DNA of 64,000 bases from Chimonanthus salicifolius (GCA_013350335.1 CM023540.1:46731222-46795221); one strand, 5' to 3'. Positions 12,912 through 25,002 are shown, counted from the stretch's first letter. Notes: generated by a model not told the origin, from the letters alone. A program made the numbers and translations.

Positions 12912-13801
12912 TCATGGTTTAATAATCTCTCGAACTAAATCGTTGAAATTCTTGAAAGAAGTCCCCCCTTCACTTACACTCTTCCTAGCCATCTCCTTGA
13001 ATTGTAGAGTCCTGGCTCTGATATCCTCATCTCCAAGCAACTCTTGTACCTTTTTCTTCATCTCTTCCGCAGTGACAATCCCATTACTGTCTGCTTCCAA
13101 TCCCAATCCAACCTTCCAAACATCACAAATGTAAGTTCTGTTAAAAAATTGATCTGCAAAGTAAGGCCAACAGATAAAAGGAACTCCATTGCTCAACCCT
13201 TCCAAAGTCGAATTCCAACCGCAATGGGTCAAGAAGCATGCAATGGAAGGATGAGCCAACACTTTCTGCTGCGGCGACCAATCCACAACTCGGCCTCTGT
13301 CGGCAATTCTAGCTAGAAACCAATCTGGGTAGGTGGCAATCGAACCATCGAGGAGGTCGGGCCTCACAACCCAAAGGAAAGGCCGGCCAGAGAGCTCTAG
13401 CCCAAGTGCTAGCTCATGGAATTGATGAGAGTTGAAGACTGTGAAGCTTCCGAAGGCGACGTAGATGACCGAGCGAGATGGCTGCCGATCGAGCCAGCTG
13501 AGGCAAGTGGAATCCTTGAGCCAGAAGTTCCCATCGGTCTGACCGAGCCGACAATCATTTGCCAGCAAAGGGCCAATAGGTTTGGTGTTTGGAACAAGAT
13601 GGAAGGCTGGATGTTCAATTTCATAGAATGAGTTGCAGAGGATAAACTGGGCGAGTTGGGCAGCTTTGTTAGTCTTTTTTATGAATTCAAACATGATTTG
13701 CTGTGTGTGAACGTCCCCAATACAGAGCCAGACGAGGTGGGCCGTGTTCAGAGGTGGCATGGTTGGAGATAGCTGAAACATCTGATGCTTTGATGGAAAT
13801 C
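12912..13801 (-). CDS. UGT copy A exon 2
   Basis: 890 bp, acceptor TTTGGGCAG. An upstream in-frame ATG at 13856 opens a frame that is really intron tail; the acceptor and family alignment set the true start. It holds the linker, the VIYVAFGSFTV strand and the PSPG box. Confidence 0.93.
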
Positions 13802-16269
13802 CTGCCCAAAGAAAAATAGAAATAAACAAAAAAAATTCAAGTTCTTGAGAGGCCATTTGAAGAACTTTATAAAGCTTTCTTTTTTCATTATTTTAATAAA
13901 ATAAAAAGTGATAGTGAAAAATCAGCCTCAGTAAATGAGAGTTTTATTTTCACTCCACCCCCTTTCGACAGACTCATCCGATGTGTATAGGGTGGAAAGC
14001 TCGCACATGGTTTGAAAATTAGTGGGATGATCTTAGAAATCTAGATACTTCAGTAAAAAAAAAAAAAAAGAGGAAAAGTACGGACCAAGCTCGCCCTTCA
14101 CAAGCCGAATTTTCAGCCGATATTTCATCTCGGTCAAGGTTTTTCTCTTCTCAATTTTTTTTAAAAAAAATCTCGATGGCTTCTTTTTCTTTTGAAAAAA
14201 TCATTTAAAAAAATAAAAAATGTTGTTTTTAAAAAAAAATTAAAAATATAGATATCGGCCGAGATATAGAACAGGTCCACGCCGATATTTGTTTTTTTTA
14301 AATAAAAAATAAAAATAATTTTTTTTTACCTCTAGCCGATACTATGTGTATCAGCCGAGATACCTCGGTCATGGAAATCTCGAGATATCGCGGTCAATAC
14401 TTACAGTATCGATCGAGATTTCGACCCCTGGACTAGACAATTTGAGAATTGGTCTTTTGGACCAAATACTAGTCCAATTTTTTATGGTATTTGTAAATTT
14501 AGATATTTGTAAGGATGCATGACTACTCTTATAAATCCAATCAGTGAAACATTTTTGAAAGATGATCAATTTAAGTGTTGCCTATGCTCTTATTTAATCA
14601 TGAACTCCAATTGTACAAATTAAGATCCACTGTGGGTGACTTTTTTTTTTTTGGCTAGTTTGAAGATTTTTCACGACCATCTATCGATCAACTTTTATAT
14701 AGAATAATTAAGAATTTCAACTGGATTATTTTTTGCCTGTACTGGAAACGTAGTTACCGATGCATATCCAGATATCTTATTTTGATTTCAATATATTACA
14801 TAGAAATTAGGTTTATATGCACAATGTTACGCATGCACAACACTGTACAAGTGGCCCCGTGCCACCCATATGGGTATAGGCTATGAAATGGGGTGCAGTA
14901 TGTTTGAAAAGTATTTTTTATGAGTTTTTTTTATAAAAGATAAGGCCTACTGGATTTTAAAGGCCAATTATAGCGGAGTCTACAATTAATAGCTAATCTT
15001 TTGTTCAAAATGTCATGATCTAATCTTGGTGCATTATAGGAGTAATGGGCTCATCCGTGGAGATTTTACGTACGGTATCCTGTCGTTTCCCACGTCTAAA
15101 TTAAAAAAAAAAAAATGCCAATTTTCAAACAATGAACAAAAATAAAATTGAACATCGTCATCACTTACATCCAAAATTTTAAAACTCAACTTGACTCGAT
15201 TTTGATATTGATAATTGCTTGATCTAAAATCATAAACTGATATACAAAATTAAGGGCGTAGTCAAGCAATACTAGTTAAATATCAGTAATTAGCTTAAGA
15301 GAAATCAATTTAAACTATGAATGGACATCAAAACAGCTTTTCATTTATCGAGGTGCCGTTCACCAAATAAATATGGAAAATCAAAATAATTGACCCTCTT
15401 GTTTTAATTATTGATCATATCAGATGTTTACTTTCGTCTTTGGCTCAACAACAAGAGCCTAAAACGAAGAATCAATCTTTTCAAAATATCTATCTCTAAC
15501 TACCAATTTATATAGTGTAGTTCATCTGGTTGTATCCCGCTTTAGAAAGTAGGTAGTGACATCAATCGTGGAGTTTTTATGCTGAGTATTTTGCATATAA
15601 ATTAAAAAAAAAATTGAATAATAACAAAATTAGACATTGCCATTGCCTTCACACAGAATATTTTAAAACTCGACTGGACTCAACTTTTATGATATGAACT
15701 TTAGTGGATGATACTCATACATGTTATCATACTTTTGGGCATGCGGAATGACTAACTAGGGTATGGATTACTGAAAAATGGGATAAAAGCTTACCGTTGG
15801 CATCAATTATTCCCGCCTCAATCAGGTCTGGGATATGAACGGTAGTGGCCATTACGCCAACCGCCATGGTTGCAAAGGCAGCCCGCCGGAGTCCTATCTT
15901 CTCGGCAACCTCCAAAGCCCACGCCATCCCCATGTCGGAGATAATGTACGATATCTTGTCGTCATCTGACTCATTGATTTTCCCAATCAACTTCTCCAAA
16001 CTGGCAGGCATGACAAGCAACATAGCTTCAGATAACTTGCCTAGATCGTTTCGATCTTCATCTTTCGCGAGCCCATCTGGGATTGAAACGAGTTGAAGTT
16101 GTCCATTGCCATCGCCGGGTGAAGCGGCGACAACTCGCTCATTGTTGAACTCAGTGTTGACGAATGTAATCTTGATTCCATGTTCGATCAATCGATGAGC
16201 GAGCGTCATCATCGGTATAACATGGCCTTGTGCCGGATACGGTATGATCATGGCATGTGGTCTTCCCAT
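12912..16269 (-). CDS. UGT83A-like UDP-glycosyltransferase, copy A, intact
   Basis: Two exons, 16269-15795 and 13801-12912; the junction completes a Gly codon (DAN-GFPSK). Total 1365 bp, 454 residues plus TGA, normal for plant family-1 UGTs. The N-terminal acceptor domain begins MGRPHAMIIPYPAQGHVIP with the catalytic His at residue 16 and partner Asp at 112 (ISDMGMAW). The PSPG box spans 333-376, from WSPQQKVLAH through HCGWNSTLEG to FADQ. Its terminal Gln favours UDP-glucose as donor. The MGRPH start, the intron after IIDANG and the YFADQFFNRTYICDVW segment point to UGT83A. The enzyme should be cytosolic and glycosylate a small phenolic-type acceptor; rice UGT83A1 acts on flavonoids and monolignols, but the substrate here is unknown. 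Copy A has Trp at 319 where copy B and relatives have Gly. Confidence 0.93.
14087..14431. repeat. Palindrome-rich CGATAT repeat in UGT-A intron
   Basis: About 345 bp with repeated CAGCCGATATTTC, ATATCGGCCGAGATAT, GCCGATACT and GAGATATCGCGGTC words around A/T tracts, ending CGACCCCTGG. It shares its vocabulary with 12503-12667 and 20472-20790. Duplicated at about 30478-30838. Confidence 0.5.
15010..15115 (+). repeat. SINE 3' fragment in UGT-A intron
   Basis: Contains CTTGGTGCATTATAGGAGTA, ATGGGCTCATCCGTGG, GGTATCCTGTCG and a terminal A-tract, matching the 3' part of the better preserved SINE at 17603-17766. Paralogue at about 31390-31487. Confidence 0.55.
15517..15612 (+). repeat. Degraded tRNA-derived SINE in UGT-A intron
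   Basis: Begins TGTAGTTCATCTGGTTG (box A-like) and continues to an A-tract, but the box B region is lost. Paralogue at about 33507-33602 in unit B. Confidence 0.45.
15795..16269 (-). CDS. UGT copy A exon 1
   Basis: 475 bp, 158 codons plus one base, donor GTAAGCTT. It encodes the acceptor-binding half with His16 and Asp112. It is the first ATG after the TATA box at 16315-16325. Confidence 0.93.
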
Positions 16270-16314
16270 GGCTCGATCACTGGTCGATCGGATACTGGGT
16301 CTTCTTCTATGATA

Positions 16315-16325
16315 CTTTTATATGG
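16315..16325 (-). promoter_or_regulatory. TATA box of UGT copy A
   Basis: Minus-strand CCATATAAAAG about 50 bp upstream of the ATG. It is identical in copy B. Confidence 0.55.
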
Positions 16326-16329
16326 GTTC

Positions 16330-17600
16330 CGTTTGGCGAGACTGCTGAGGAACCAATGCCTTGTGTTTGTCTTGTGTCTTTAGCAGCTTTTATTGAGGAG
16401 GAGGAAGGAGTGCACAGACGTCGAGGAATAATGCTTTTCTGTCGTCGTCCTAATCGGCAACAATGACTTAGATGCTGGGGTTTATCTATTAAACTTTATT
16501 TTTTAAGATTTTTTTTAAATGATTAGACCTACTGTTAGATAGATAATGGGTAACCATCTTAGCATACGCAATATTTTTAAGTCACGCGGATTTTCGTAAA
16601 TTTCTTATTTTATTTTTGATAAAAAAAAAAAGATAATGTTAGAAATTGATGAGCCGATCAGGCATCTGGTTGTTCCCGCTTTTAGTTTGAATTTTCAATA
16701 ATTCCGTTTCCCAACCAATTTATACAAACAATATATCAAAATTCTATCTACTTTATGAATTTAGAGTCTGATTTTAAGTGAAAATGATATAATTTCAGTT
16801 TTCTTTCTTAACTCTTTGAAGACGATTATTGCAGGGAACAACCAAAAGGGTGAGAGGTGAGAGAGAAAGATCTTACAAAAAAAATTAATGAAAAAATTAC
16901 ACATCCAACAAGCTCATATCTTTCATCATTTTATGTAATTTTTTGATTTTTTTTGAAAAAAATAAAAAAAATTCAAGAGGAGAGAAAAAGATATGGCCTT
17001 TAGGTAGCAGTAGTTTGGATGTTTTATCTACAACATAAGGCATTTTCTAGAAATGTTGGTGACAAATTTGAAATATTTCTATGAAAAATATGATCGAAGT
17101 CTTATTTCAGGGAATAGCATGGCAGCCATCATAGTTTGAGTATGGGATCTATATTAGAGTACATGTTACATTGTAGAAGTATTCAGCTGTAGATCTCACA
17201 GATCAAAGTTTATATAAAGATACAGTAATAACTAGTATAATGGTATTTGAAGAAAAATTCTTAAATATAAAATTATTTTCGAGTTTTAAATCATACTTTT
17301 GCAAAGAGACTTTTTAGCATTTGATTCTTTAAAAATCCAAATACCCACAATTTATTTTTATTTTTCTTTTCCAAATAAAATGGAGAAACAATTTATACAT
17401 ATCTCATTTTTCGTGTAAAATGGAAGTTAGAAAAAATTAGTAGATTTGAATCATCAAATTGAAGAACTATCATTGATTCAATATCTTGATCTTTCCATCT
17501 AAACATGAGAATATTTAAGATTGGAATCAAAAGTGAAAGAAGAAAAGAAAAAGAAATATAAAGATTCATAAAAAAATTGCAGAAAGGACAAGTATAAAAT
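16330..17600. other. Upstream region of UGT copy A, no gene seen
   Basis: AT-rich, with no coding signal. It probably includes the UGT promoter. The 34890-36290 counterpart is longer by about 130 bp (35385-35515), including a stretch repeated in inverted form around 35280-35500. Confidence 0.5.
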
Positions 17601-17602
17601 AC

Positions 17603-17766
17603 ATGGGTGTAGTTAACTGGTTGACTCTCGTCTCAGAAAGCGAAAGGTTGCCGGTTCGAGACCCCAATGACCTATCTTTGGTGTGCCCTATAGGTAGTGA
17701 ACTCACCTATGGGGGTCTTCCGCTGGTATTATGTGGTTTTCCACATGTAAAATAAAAAAAAAAAAG
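17603..17766 (+). repeat. tRNA-derived SINE
   Basis: Box A-like GTGTAGTTAACTGG and box B-like GGTTCGAGACC about 45 bp apart. Then a conserved body (GGTGTGCCCTATAGGTAGTG, GGGGGTCTTCCGCTGG, TGTGGTTTTCCACATG) and an A-rich tail. It is the best plus-strand example of the family that recurs through the window. Confidence 0.75.
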
Positions 17767-17769
17767 AAG

Positions 17770-20190
17770 TAAAAAAGCTATTTTTAGTTGAGAAAATCTA
17801 TCCATGTTACCCATATGATCTTCCCTTTTATTTTATTAATTTTTTGCTCTATTAAAAGTTAATCATAAAGATTGTAAATGGACTTGATAAAATATAATAA
17901 GGCTAAATTTCAACTCCAAATTTAATTTTCAGGCACTTGATCTTGATGATTCAAATTTCAGCTTTAAATTTTTTAAAGACACCTAGTAAATTTAATCTCT
18001 AAGATCAAATGACTTAAACAGCGTTTAAGTTGAAATTTGGTTGGTCCTTATCTCATAAATTACACTTTCAATCTATACCATTATTTTTAAGTATTTTTTA
18101 TAAAAATTTAAAAAAAGAAAGAAAAGTAAGTCGTGCTATGAACAATTCTAGGAAAAAAAATATCCTTCCCACTTTACAATAGTGAAGGTGTACAAGTCAT
18201 GACCAAGGAGGAGGATCCATCTAGGAAATTCTAAGTTGCTTGTTGATAAAAAGATCAATCCAGATATGTCAGATTCAACCGTTCTGGATCAATATTTCTA
18301 ATATTTCACAAGATCCAAATGCAAAAGCAAATCTCAAACCACCCAAAATCTCAAGATCTTAATTCCAAATAATGTGAAATTAACTTGACTGTTTTTTAAC
18401 CTAAAACGGTTTCGGTTAAAGTGATGGTAAAAAACCTGCCTCATAAAGTAGGAGACCAAAGTTGGATTCTCACTCCACTTTGATTGGATAGTCGTGTAAT
18501 TTAACACATTAAAAGAAGAATTGATTTGGGTATAGATAATTTAACTAAATTCAGGCTATCGTCTCTTTTATATTATTAATTTTATCATGATAAATTAATA
18601 GTACTCTTTTTTATTACTTTATTTTTTCCAATTTATTGCAATGAAATGAATGATGCTCAATTTTTGTAAAAGTATCAGTGAGCAAATCAATTTCTGAAAA
18701 TGACACTTAAAATGGAAACCAAACGGATAAAATTAGGATTCTATTGGGGCTAAGATTGAATGAATATCTGATATGGCAATATTAATTAGAGCAGGATTTG
18801 GATCCAATCATGCATAGAGTGAACCTGGATCAAATAGTATCTGGGCTCGACCCATTCGGTTGCAAGTCTAGATGGGACTGACTTGGTAGGGTTGACACTC
18901 AGTTTTAAAAGGCTACTCTCCGTATTTTTTATCTGGCATCTACAAATTGAGAGGTTTTCGTATACTCTTAAAAATTAATCGGGTGAAACACCGAACATCG
19001 TCGATTCCCAGCCATTTTAACTTTGCCCGGACTAAGAAAACCAGCGTGCTACAGCCAAAAGCATATAACAAAATCATTTAATTTAAGTGAATGAAGAGCT
19101 CACAACCAAAGGAGTACAGTACTGTCAAAAGAAAACTACAATTCATGCTAAGCAAGATACCTCAAAACTTTGGAGGAATATTCTGAACTGAAATTCCAAG
19201 GGAACTGAGTTTGATTTCTCAATTGTCATAAGAAACCCACACTGGATGAATCAAAGATTTTCGGTGGTTGGATAAATTAAGAAATAGGCCAAAAGTAGAT
19301 GTACAATTTGGGTTAAGGTCAATTTGAATTTGACTGATTTGATTCGAAATATGGACCGGCTAACTCAACCTATTTGAAATATGAGTCAGCTTGTGAAAAA
19401 AAACTTGACCCACTTTTAATTTCAGTTGAGATAAGGTCATGCTTTGTATAACCCGATCCATCCGAACTAACCGAAGTATATAACACATAATCATTATTTT
19501 TATATCATTATTTGATATTATTTTAAAATTAACTCTCTACGATCATTTATATTTTGATAGTGAAAACTTGTTTTTTAATGTCTCTTAGCTTGAAGCATAC
19601 CAATAGAACATACATAGACCAAATTATGTACTTTATTCTACGGGTTGACCCATGACCTAATTTAACCGGACCATAATTGGTGACTCAAATTAAAAATGAG
19701 TTTAGTTATGATTGGATTGAAGGAGGCCAAAATATAAGTTGAATTGAAAAATAGTTACCTAAATTAAATATGAGAAGACTAAAATTTGACTCGCAATCCG
19801 ACCCATCTGCCCATATTGCACCCTAGCCAAAACTAAATGGAATCACAATTTGATTCATTCAAGTTGGTGTCCCTCTATATATAGCCTCACAACTATGCAG
19901 AATCACAACTGCTCCGGTTGATGAATTGTATGGGATTAGGTCCTCATCCGGTGATCTTCAATTGTATCTTATTGGTCCTTCTCTACCATGGATTCAGCTT
20001 TGGAAAATCAAGGCTGCCAACAGCGTTAAACTCAATATCTTCATTGATTTATTAATAATTGCCATCCCATTCGTAAGATATGTTAGATATATGAGGACAT
20101 CTCTTCAGGGACTGTTGCTCAGTAAAACATATTTGGAGATCTGTTTTGGGTGAAAAGCTGATAAATTAATTAGTCACTTTTTTTTTTCTT
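17770..20190. other. Intergenic DNA (unit A), no gene seen
   Basis: AT-rich, with no supported gene. A tRNA-like scrap near 18415-18495 (GGTTAAAGTGATGG ... CTGCCTCATAAAG) and low-complexity tracts are the only recognisable items. Counterpart 36465-38925. Confidence 0.5.
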
Positions 20191-20195
20191 TTTTT

Positions 20196-20362
20196 TTTTT
20201 AAATTTACATGTGGAAACTACGGGATACCCAATGTAAAACACCCACAGGTGAGCCCAATATCGCTAGGGCATACTAAGGTTAAGCCATGGAGGTTCGAAT
20301 CCCTCAACCTCCTGCTTCCTGAGGCGGGAGGCAACGAGTTGAACTACACCTATGTGGATATT
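20196..20362 (-). repeat. tRNA-derived SINE, minus orientation
   Basis: Reverse complement gives GTGTAGTTCAACTCG, then GGATTCGAACC, then the family body and a tail lying in the T-run at 20178-20200. Paralogue at about 38927-39083. Confidence 0.7.
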
Positions 20363-20471
20363 GGTTACTCTTTTGCCTATAGATACATACTAAAATGAGC
20401 AAATTGAATATGAGGGGGTTAACATGATGGTCAAGATGCCCGCCTCATAAAATGAGATCTTGAATTCGATT

Positions 20472-20790
20472 CACGGTATATCGTATCGGCCGATACATAT
20501 TGTATTTTTTAGGGTCGATATGTATCGGCTGATACGATACATATCAACCGTACAAAAATGATATGCCGATATATCGACCATGATATTGCCCATATCAATA
20601 ATATTAGTCAGGAAAAGGATTAAAAAAAAAAGAAAAAAAAATTAAATATCGGTCTTCAACCCCACCAAATATGGACGATATATCATGGGGCCCACAGTAT
20701 ATTGGGGATATATTGACTGATATCGGCCGATATTGTATTTTTAATTTTTTTTTAAAAAAGGCCGATATCGGTCTCATTTTCTATTTTTTT
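20472..20790. repeat. Palindrome-rich TATCGGCCGATA repeat
   Basis: Dense in CGTATCGGCCGATACATA, TGTATCGGCTGATACGATAC, GATATATCGACC, TATTGGGGATATATT and ATATCGGCCGATATTG. Each is self-complementary or nearly so. Paralogue at about 39195-39510, where one imperfect word (GGCTGATAC) is the perfect palindrome GGCCGATAC. Confidence 0.6.
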
Positions 20791-21028
20791 ATTTTTATTA
20801 ATTCAATTTTTTTTTAAAAAAGTATGGACTAATATTTGGAAAAAAAAAGAGGAGAGAGAAAATTATTGTTGATAAATTGGCTCCACGATAAATTCCACCA
20901 GACCACTCTCCATAGGGTTATTTCTCATCGACTTAACCACTGTGTATAAATTGAGAGATTTACACGTGCTCGTGGAATGAGTCTCACCTCCAATATAAGA
21001 TATACCCATGTCAAAAAAAATGAGCAAA

Positions 21029-21151
21029 TTTCACAAAACCATTTGGCGTTATGGATGTTGGATGATATGGAAAGCAAGAAATGACTTAATTTTCAATTGT
21101 AAGAATATTTTCCTTGTTGGAATTCAGACCCGTCTATGTGATCCTCATTGA
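21029..21151 (+). pseudogene. LINE-type ORF2 C-terminal fragment
   Basis: One open frame reads ...WMIWKARNDLIFNCKNIF... to a TGA. This is the RNase H-like tail motif common in plant non-LTR retrotransposons. Too short to be active. Paralogue at 39756-39878. Confidence 0.6.
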
Positions 21152-21214
21152 CAAACCAATTTTCCCCAAACTCTCTCAAAGTGTATGAATCAATGATTAC
21201 CTTTCTTGCAAAAG

Positions 21215-21660
21215 CCATGCACACAAGGACGAAATAACCAGAAGACAAATTAGAGAGAAAAGCTTTGGTTTTGTGTTTTTTACAAAGGACAGACTACACA
21301 AAGGAAGATGGAGAGAGAAGGGATGAAGAGAGAAGGATATCCCTCTTTTGTTGAATTGCTACTAATATATACAAGTGTATAGCAACATACTCTCACAACT
21401 TCTAGTATAGAAAATTCTATACAAATGCCATTTTTGTGTAGCACAATAAAAACTACCTAAATTAAAATCTAATCTAATGACTCAGAAAGAAAAAATAAAT
21501 CCTTAACTTTCAACTTTACTTTTTATTTTGATAAAATCAAATCTACTAAAATATTCTAAAAAAAATTAATTTATAAAATATCAAATTCCTATTCTAATAA
21601 AATATTTATCTCTAATTAAAAATCCACCTAATTAGGTGGGTCCCACTGGCCCAACCCCTC
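21215..21660 (-). repeat. Probable copia 3' LTR remnant
   Basis: Lies directly downstream, on the minus strand, of a copia RNase H end. Contains the GA-rich and TATATACAAGTGTATAG-like stretches usual in such LTRs. Exact LTR borders cannot be set. Confidence 0.4.
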
Positions 21661-21714
21661 CGGGGTGCGATCAATCATCAATCAAAATTCAAAATTCCCC
21701 GTCAATGATCGACT

Positions 21715-21912
21715 CACCCTCCTCAGCGTTGAATCTATGCTCATGAAGCTAAGTTGCCAACAAAATTTGGAGAACTTTGGGAAGGACAGTCTATTGGTAA
21801 AGATGTCAATCGTATGTTCATTTGAAGTGACCGCGAGAAGATTGATATCTCCTTCGAGTATTTTCTACTTGATGAAATGAGGGTGCACTTCAATGTATTT
21901 TGTTCAAGCGTG
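21715..21912 (-). pseudogene. Copia RNase H C-terminal remnant
   Basis: The minus strand reads KYIEVHPHFIK, then KILEGDINLLAV, then NEHTIDIFTNRLSFPKF. This is the end of a Ty1/copia polyprotein, next to its polypurine tract. It has frameshifts and substitutions (TN for the usual TK). Paralogue at about 40497-40697. Confidence 0.7.
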
Positions 21913-22061
21913 AATTCTGGGGAAAGAGACGGTTGTTTTCCAAGGGAAAGAAAGAGGAGAGAGTTAGAAAATGTTTTCACCTCTTCTTTGGGAGGGAATG
22001 GATCAGTTTATATTCTTTATAGTTCTTTTTTGGTTTTCTTTATAGAACTTCATTTTTGTTA

Positions 22062-22800
22062 GACTCTATTTGGTACTTAGATTGTGGGGACATTGCACCT
22101 TGGACGTTGAATGATGATTTTAAGATTGCATCTAGTGAGTTGAAAGAGTTTAATTGGTCATAGATAAAAAAGTAATAAAATTTCGTATGGAAAGGTTTAG
22201 TAATAAAAGGAAGCAATTTTACAAATTGATAAGTTTGAAATCCTGAAGCTTATTATATCAACAATTATACCAAAAGAAATATTGATATAAAAATAGGTAA
22301 AAATAAAAAAAGAGTATTTCAAAAATGGATTTGTTGAGTTCACATAATAAAATAGAGAAAATTTGAACAAAGTATAAAAAAATAGAAAAAAGGTTAAGTA
22401 AATCAATTTGAGATTTTAAATGTCATTAGTCAGTTGTAGAAAGCAGATAATATCTTTGCCTAATATCCTTTATAAAATCATGTTACATGCAATTTAGAAT
22501 AAAAAAAATGAAAATTAATTTATTACATTACATAAGAATTGTTGAGATTGCTAATATTAAACTTTTATCTTTGTTTTTTTGCGTAGATGTCACATTTTTT
22601 TACAATTTTGTGCTTTTTATTTTTTCTTAATCTTTTATAAATACGTCAACATTTGATGTATTATTCCTTTTTATATACTAAAAATTATAATATTTTAATA
22701 CATAATTGAAATTTTAAAGTAAATATTTATTTATTATATAATATTTTAATCATAAAATAAATAAATGCGTAAAGAAGATTCTGTGAAGCATATACAGCGA
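22062..22800. other. AT-rich spacer before the EAF7-like first exon (unit A)
   Basis: No gene. Long A/T tracts. The EAF7-like promoter should be at its right end, but no clear TATA box was found. Counterpart 41274-41970. Confidence 0.5.
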
Positions 22801-22911
22801 CCAGTGATGGATGCACAATTGTCTATATTGCAGGTGGTCGCCTACTGTCTCTGATTCAAGTATTCAACCGCGAACCGTTCTCCTATTTGAGTTCAGGCGA
22901 AGAGGGAAGAA

Positions 22912-23163
22912 ATGGAAGCTCCTGCGGACGAAGAACAGGACGGCTTGTCCGTACATTCACCTGGCCAAGCCCCTCCCTCGTCTGCCTCCTCTCTTCCCAA
23001 GGTCTCTCTCTCTCTCTCTCTAATTTTTTGTTTGGGTTTCCATAAAATTACTCACTTGGCATCATGTTTCTTTGAATGTTCTTGTGACAGGAACATTCAC
23101 AGGTAGAATTGGAATTGCGAGTGTTGGAGGCTTTGGAAATCTATCCACCCGCCAAATTACAAG
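22912..23163 (+). pseudogene. Orphan EAF7/MRGBP-like exons 1-2 (unit A)
   Basis: Exon 1 is 22912-23001 (30 codons, MEAPADEEQDGL...) and exon 2 is 23091-23163 (EHSQVELELRVLEALEIYPP, ending phase 1 at donor GTGAGTAT). Both are intact and match 42105-42361 except Ala3 for Thr3. The exons needed to finish the protein lie only after unit B, and the duplication junction comes 1 kb downstream. A transcript would therefore read through intron 2 and stop early, or splice into foreign sequence. It is a 5' gene fragment with a possibly live promoter, not a functional gene. Confidence 0.85.
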
Positions 23164-23766
23164 GTGAGTATTTTTCTGCTTCAATTCTGTTGCCCCAACC
23201 TTTTTTTTTCCCTTTTCTTTTGGACGTAAATGATTTCTTAAACCTGCCCCCTTGAGATTGAGCATCTTTCACTGCACTAAGTAATGAAATAAACAAAGAT
23301 TGAAAAGAAACTCCCATCTGCAAAAAAGCTAAGATGCTGGGGTTTAAAATGCCATTTCAGAGAAGATTTTTGAGTTCGAAATGTGTTAGGGTTCTTTTTG
23401 ATTTTCCCAAACTCTGGACTAAATATATCAACTGAAGATCATTTATGTTTTTACCAAACAGGATTTTAGATGTCTTTTAAAAAATTTCTGGGCATTCTTC
23501 AGTATATTTAAAAGGACTCATTTAGTCATTCGGAGATTCATGTTCTTGACAACAGGGACGCCAACCCTTGTCATTTTCACCACTCTCACCGAGTGTTGAA
23601 AAAGAAGTATTCATTCAATTTGATCGAAACTTGCCAAATGCATCATGTTACAACGAAATGAAAGCACATATAATGGATCTATACTTGAGGAAGATTCTGA
23701 TGATCTCCCTTTTTCGACTAGAAGTGAGGTTTGTATTCAAAGTTTAAAATCCAATCATGACACAAC

Positions 23767-23866
23767 AAGGAAAAGTGAATGTGTTGAGTGTTATGTACAT
23801 ACATCTTTGTTGGCACAGCAAGGAAAAGTGAATGTGTGAGTGTTATGTACATACATCTTTGTCATT
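23767..23866. repeat. ~52-bp tandem duplication
   Basis: AAGGAAAAGTGAATGTG ... GTTATGTACATACATCTTTG occurs twice in a row, in both units (about 42969-43065 in B). A weak open frame over it (SILEEDSDDLPFSTRSEV) is frameshifted in B, so I do not call a gene. Confidence 0.65.
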
Positions 23867-24157
23867 CCTTAGAATATTTAGAATGTTAATTCCATGCACA
23901 TTAAGATTTCTCACATAGTTTTCCAAGCCACAATGCTTTTTAATAATAATCTTTGAAAGCATGATAATACAATCCCTATCTTATTATTTTTTTTTGTGGG
24001 TTGTGCATGGCATGAGTTTATTTCCTAGTAAGTGCAATGAATAGAGCCTAAAGATTCCTCCTATAGAGAAAGATGAGAGAATGTTGTCTAAGATGGTCTG
24101 GGCGTCTTTAGAAGTTCGGAAACCACCCAAGCTTGAGTTATTGCACGACAACAAGTA

Positions 24158-24168
24158 CAAAGAGGTGC
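24158..24168. other. Junction of tandem units A and B
   Basis: To the left, sequence follows the right flank at 43340-43390 (TTCGGAAACCACCCAAG ... ACAAGTA). To the right, it follows the left edge at 7575 (AGGTGCAAATA...AAAGAG, then CTAAGCACTG). AGGTG at 24163-24167 is shared by both edges (7575-7579 and 43393-43397), consistent with microhomology at the join. The following 30 bp carry a small extra copy of AGAGGTGCA. Confidence 0.75.
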
Positions 24169-25002
24169 AGATATAAAGAGAAAAATAGAGGTGCAAATAG
24201 AAAGAGAAAAAACAGAAAAAAAATTAAGCACTGGAAAAAAGTAAATGAAACAAAGAGGCTTCAAGTAAGATCAACACATTCTTTCCAGGCACGCAGAATG
24301 TCGAACATAGAGATGTTCCTGAAAACCTGTAACGACACGGCCCATGTTTCTTATTTGATCAAAGCATTTGAGATAACAATTCCACTTTTGTTTTGAATTC
24401 GATTGAACACCTAATTTTATTGGTGAATCTGATTCCGCCAGATTATCCTAGTGAAATTAGTGTTATCTTTCCTTTCTTGACAGCGTCGAGAGAATCGAGA
24501 GTAGGCCACCTCAAGGTTTCAGTCGTTGAAATCCTTGATTTGGGATCAAAACCCCATATCTAAAATTTATCCCTCTAAAATCAAAAACCCAAAAAAAAAA
24601 ATTATCTGCAGTTAAATACATGCGTCAGTTGGTAATACCTACATCATGTTCATATTATTCGATTTACATGTAATTTTTATTTTAAAGTAAACATTTACTT
24701 GAATTTATTCAAATCATCATAACATCAAGCCATTATCACCCGTAGATAGGGTGTAGAAATTAAAAAGCCAATCCTAGATAGATGAGCGATTTTGGCTTTT
24801 GATGATGATCTGACCATCATCAGATTCATTATCAACACAATGATTTTTTAAATGATATAATTGCAATGAATTGTTAACGTGAATATATAATAATTGGCAT
24901 TGGAAACTTTTTCTGTGAGCGGATTGTCTATCTTAAGGCTACATGTTGTAACGTAAATTGTCATTAAAACGATAAGCACTTTAAAATTTAAAAAGAAAAT
25001 AC

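Larger units (their letters stand above)
7575..24163 (+). repeat. Tandem segmental duplication, unit A
   Basis: About 16.6 kb that reappears as unit B (24163-43393) in the same orientation and order: PPR exon 1, UGT, EAF7-like exons 1-2. Offset starts near 16.6 kb and steps to about 19.2 kb as indels accumulate. Coding parts are nearly identical (PPR exon 1 differs at 3 of 214 encoded positions, the UGT at about 15 of 454). The left edge lies in PPR intron 1 at an AGGTG, 7575-7579. Confidence 0.93.

Noticed and set aside
12943..13631. Open frames antisense to UGT exon 2 (and 29288-29800 in copy B)
   Set aside because: Shadows of the conserved UGT coding strand.
12912..13856. UGT exon 2 as a stand-alone 314-residue protein starting at 13856
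   Set aside because: The first 18 residues are intron tail. The acceptor at 13802-13803 joins in phase to exon 1 and matches the UGT83A intron position.
17603..17675. A nuclear tRNA gene
   Set aside because: Box A and box B are present but the cloverleaf does not close, and a conserved non-tRNA body with an A-tail follows: a SINE.
23637..23838. A further coding exon (SILEEDSDDLPFSTRSEV) after EAF7-like exon 2
   Set aside because: No splice borders fit, the frame breaks in unit B, and exon 2 joins perfectly to the exon at 52488.
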